Source: CAYVUV01 sp964455095
Lineage (GTDB): Bacteria > Desulfobacterota > Binatia > HRBIN30 > CADEER01
Reading direction: 5' to 3'
DNA length: 42,586 bases
Assembly: GCA_964455095.1 (NCBI GenBank)
Contig: CAYVUV010000178.1
Coordinates: 1 to 42,586 of the forward strand
The notes under the pieces are model-generated. The model made no database searches, was not told where the DNA came from, and worked only from the letters and a program-made list of their open reading frames with translations. Position 1 is the first letter of the stretch, and every line of letters starts with the position of its first letter. Shown here one piece after another: positions 41,311 to 42,586 of the stretch. The translations under genes were made by a program, and so were the position numbers.

Positions 41311-42339
41311 ATGGCCGACCTCGAACTGCCCGATGCACTGCGCGACGACCTGCGTGCCGCCTGGCACCAATACATCGACCTGCTGGCACCGCTCCGCCCG
41401 GCACTGTCCGGCTACTGCCGCCGGCTGACCGGCAACATCTGGGACGCGGAGGACCTGGTGCAGGACACGCTGCTGCGCGCCTTCGGCACGCTCGGCAGCA
41501 CGTTCACCCGCGTCGCCAACCCGCGCGCCTATCTGCTGCGCACGGCGACCAACTGTTGGATTGATACCGTGCGCCGCCGTGGCAGCGAGGCGACGGCGCT
41601 CGCCGAGCAGACACGACTCGGGGGCGTCGCCGAGACCGGGGTGACCGGGACGCTGCGCGAGGCGGGCAGCCTGCTGCTCCAGCGCCTGGCGCCGCAGGAA
41701 AGGGCGGCCGTGGTGCTGAAGGAGCTCTTCGACTACAGCCTCGAGGAGATCGCCGACGTGCTCGGGACGTCGGTCGGCGCGGTCAAGGCGGCGCTGCACC
41801 GCGGCCGCTCGCGCCTGCGCGAGCCGGAGGGCGAGGCGGCGTCGCAGCGTCCGGTGCCCTCAGCGACGCTGGTCGACCGCTTCATCGCCGCCTATCGCGC
41901 CGCCGACGTCGGCGCGCTGCTCGGACTGATGCTCGACAGTGGTTCGGTCGAGAACGTCGGCAGCAGCGTCGACGTCGGCCGGGCGGCGTTCGGTCGCAAG
42001 CCGGGCTGGTTCTACAAGCTCGTCGGAGGCCACCCGGAATGGCCGGCCGAGTTCGCCTATGAATCGGCCCGCCTCGAGCGGCGCCTGTTCGAGGGCGAGC
42101 CGGTGATCCTCGGGTTCTGCACCCGGCGCGGCCGCGAGGCGCTCGAGCAGGTGCTCCGGCTGGAGGAGGAGGACGGGCGCATCGCCCGGATCCGCGGCTA
42201 CGCGTTTTGTCCCGAGACCATGCGCGCGGTCGGCGAGGCCCTCGGCCTGAAGGTTCGCACCGGGCTCTACCGCTTCCCAACCCCCGCGCCGGGCAAATTG
42301 TGGGACGATCCCGCCGCCACCGTGGCGAAAGGAGAATAG
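41311..42339 (+). CDS. ECF sigma factor with C-terminal SnoaL-like domain
   Basis: 342 residues from an ATG with GGAGGGAG upstream. Region 2 is at about 33-98 (GNIWDAEDLVQDTLLRAFGT, then RAYLLRTATNCWIDTVRRR), and region 4 at about 115-172 (APQERAAVVLKELFDYSLEE, then IADVLGTSVGAVKAALHRGR). The remaining 150 residues (VDRFIAAYRAADVGALLGLM, then RIARIRGYAFCPETMRAVGE) fit an NTF2/SnoaL-like fold, as in the ECF41-type and SigJ-type groups, where this domain controls activity in place of a separate anti-sigma factor. A promoter copy for autoregulation is not evident. The stop is 2 bases before the next ATG. Confidence 0.88.
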   Translation: MADLELPDALRDDLRAAWHQYIDLLAPLRPALSGYCRRLTGNIWDAEDLVQDTLLRAFGTLGSTFTRVANPRAYLLRTATNCWIDTVRRRGSEATALAEQTRLGGVAETGVTGTLREAGSLLLQRLAPQERAAVVLKELFDYSLEEIADVLGTSVGAVKAALHRGRSRLREPEGEAASQRPVPSATLVDRFIAAYRAADVGALLGLMLDSGSVENVGSSVDVGRAAFGRKPGWFYKLVGGHPEWPAEFAYESARLERRLFEGEPVILGFCTRRGREALEQVLRLEEEDGRIARIRGYAFCPETMRAVGEALGLKVRTGLYRFPTPAPGKLWDDPAATVAKGE

Positions 42340-42341
42340 CG

Positions 42342-42422
42342 ATGAGCAATCAGTCCAAGGCGTGCCGTCGCTGCAGGAAGTTTGGGAATTGCTTTTCTAA
42401 CAGCCGTAGCCCCACCCCGTGA
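42342..42422 (+). CDS. Short ORF after the sigma factor gene, probably a gene remnant
   Basis: 26 residues, MSNQSKACRRCRKFGNCFSN then SRSPTP. It has a good ribosome site (AAAGGAG) and begins 2 bases after the sigma stop, so its start looks like a real downstream gene. After five codons, however, the DNA becomes the copy of the radA 3' end in a different frame. It is best read as the first codons of a lost partner gene fused to foreign sequence by a deletion or recombination. Confidence 0.4.
   Translation: MSNQSKACRRCRKFGNCFSNSRSPTP
42359..42400 (+). pseudogene. Diverged duplicate of the radA 3' end
   Basis: Bases 42359-42400 match 41162-41203, the radA 3' end, at 37 of 42 positions, up to and including the TAA stop. 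The copy would encode GVPSLQEVWELLF where radA encodes GVQSLQEAWDLLF. The ends therefore flank the sigma factor gene as direct repeats about 1.2 kb apart. No radA sequence precedes it at 42342-42358. Confidence 0.7.
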
Positions 42423-42500
42423 TTCGACGAGCTCGGCATGAGCGGATCCCCTCCTCAAGTCCTGAAGGACTCTTCGTCCGCTCACCCTGAGCCTGTCGAA
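42423..42500. repeat. Interspersed inverted-repeat element
   Basis: Arms 42423-42446 and 42477-42500 pair at 19 of 24 positions; they begin TTCGAC and end with CTGTCGAA. A second small hairpin (AGTCC-TGAA-GGACT, about 42458-42471) lies inside. The CACCCTGAGCCTGTCGAAGG word is a well-known interspersed repeat in many bacterial genomes. It lies directly after the radA fragment. Confidence 0.65.
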
Positions 42501-42551
42501 GGGTCGCCCTAAGCCGGCTTTGCACACAAAGTCACCGTTGAACGGCGCTCT

Positions 42552-42586
42552 GGTCGGAGTCGGGGTCGGAATCGGAATCGGGATCG
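42552..42586. repeat. Hexamer-like simple repeat at the window edge
   Basis: GGTCGG, AGTCGG and AATCGG units of six bases repeat to the end of the window. They could be the start of a microsatellite, or the end of a low-complexity linker of another large protein read on the minus strand. The sequence is cut off, so neither can be decided. Confidence 0.5.

Overview
The window is very G+C-rich (roughly two thirds by eye), densely packed, and contains no rRNA or tRNA that I can see. The gene content points to an uncultured Gram-negative lineage related to the old Deltaproteobacteria, such as Desulfobacterota or Binatota: an F420-type luciferase-like oxidoreductase, several acyl-CoA enzymes, Thr-Pro-linked surface proteins with cohesin/dockerin-like modules, lone larC and a bio cluster. 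The lineage is an inference; no marker gene here fixes it. No gene-free gap exceeds 300 bases; the longest is 226 bases (29507-29732).

Layout. (1) 1-6711: the 3' part of a giant modular surface or secreted protein built from DNRLRE, cohesin-like and DUF11 domains joined by Thr-Pro linkers. (2) 6730-9118: a defence and stress patch on the minus strand, with a Phd-type antitoxin, an Mrr nuclease, a small conserved protein and a complete ParE/RelE-type toxin-antitoxin pair with palindromes at its start. (3) 9167-15097, minus strand: a small membrane protein, a peroxiredoxin interrupted by an in-frame TAG, an LLM oxidoreductase, a NUDIX hydrolase, an acyl-CoA dehydrogenase, a secreted dockerin/cohesin-like protein and an enoyl-CoA hydratase homologue. 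(4) 15174-23091: an acyl-CoA locus (degenerate PaaK-like protein, acyl-CoA dehydrogenase, double-domain CoA-transferase, TetR regulator) with glpD and a DUF456 gene between. One near-identical palindrome, GGCTAACA-CA-TGTTAGCC or a close variant, sits at three promoters in this stretch, including that of the TetR gene, so I propose a local TetR regulon. (5) 23161-28098: larC, then a biotin cluster bioF-bioA, a small membrane gene, a terminator and bioD. (6) 28154-31795: a GH4 glycosidase, then a DUF2834 membrane protein coupled to a phytoene-desaturase-like flavoprotein.

(7) 31805-39128 is the most unusual part. It has a tiny ORF, a glycosyltransferase with TPR-like repeats, a PqqD-domain protein carrying an internal Tat-like export segment and a collagen-like tail, an 897-residue fusion of three glycosyltransferase-like domains with a nucleotidyltransferase-like domain that lacks its catalytic Asp pair, an HPr-kinase-like protein, and two more glycosyltransferase-like proteins. 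PqqD, HprK-like and nucleotidyltransferase partners are known around lasso peptide and related clusters, but no cyclase or leader peptidase is present, so this may be an uncharacterised peptide or glycan modification system.

(8) 39294-42586: a small secreted protein, radA, an ECF sigma factor with a C-terminal SnoaL-like domain, a diverged second copy of the radA 3' end, an inverted-repeat element, and a simple repeat running off the window edge.
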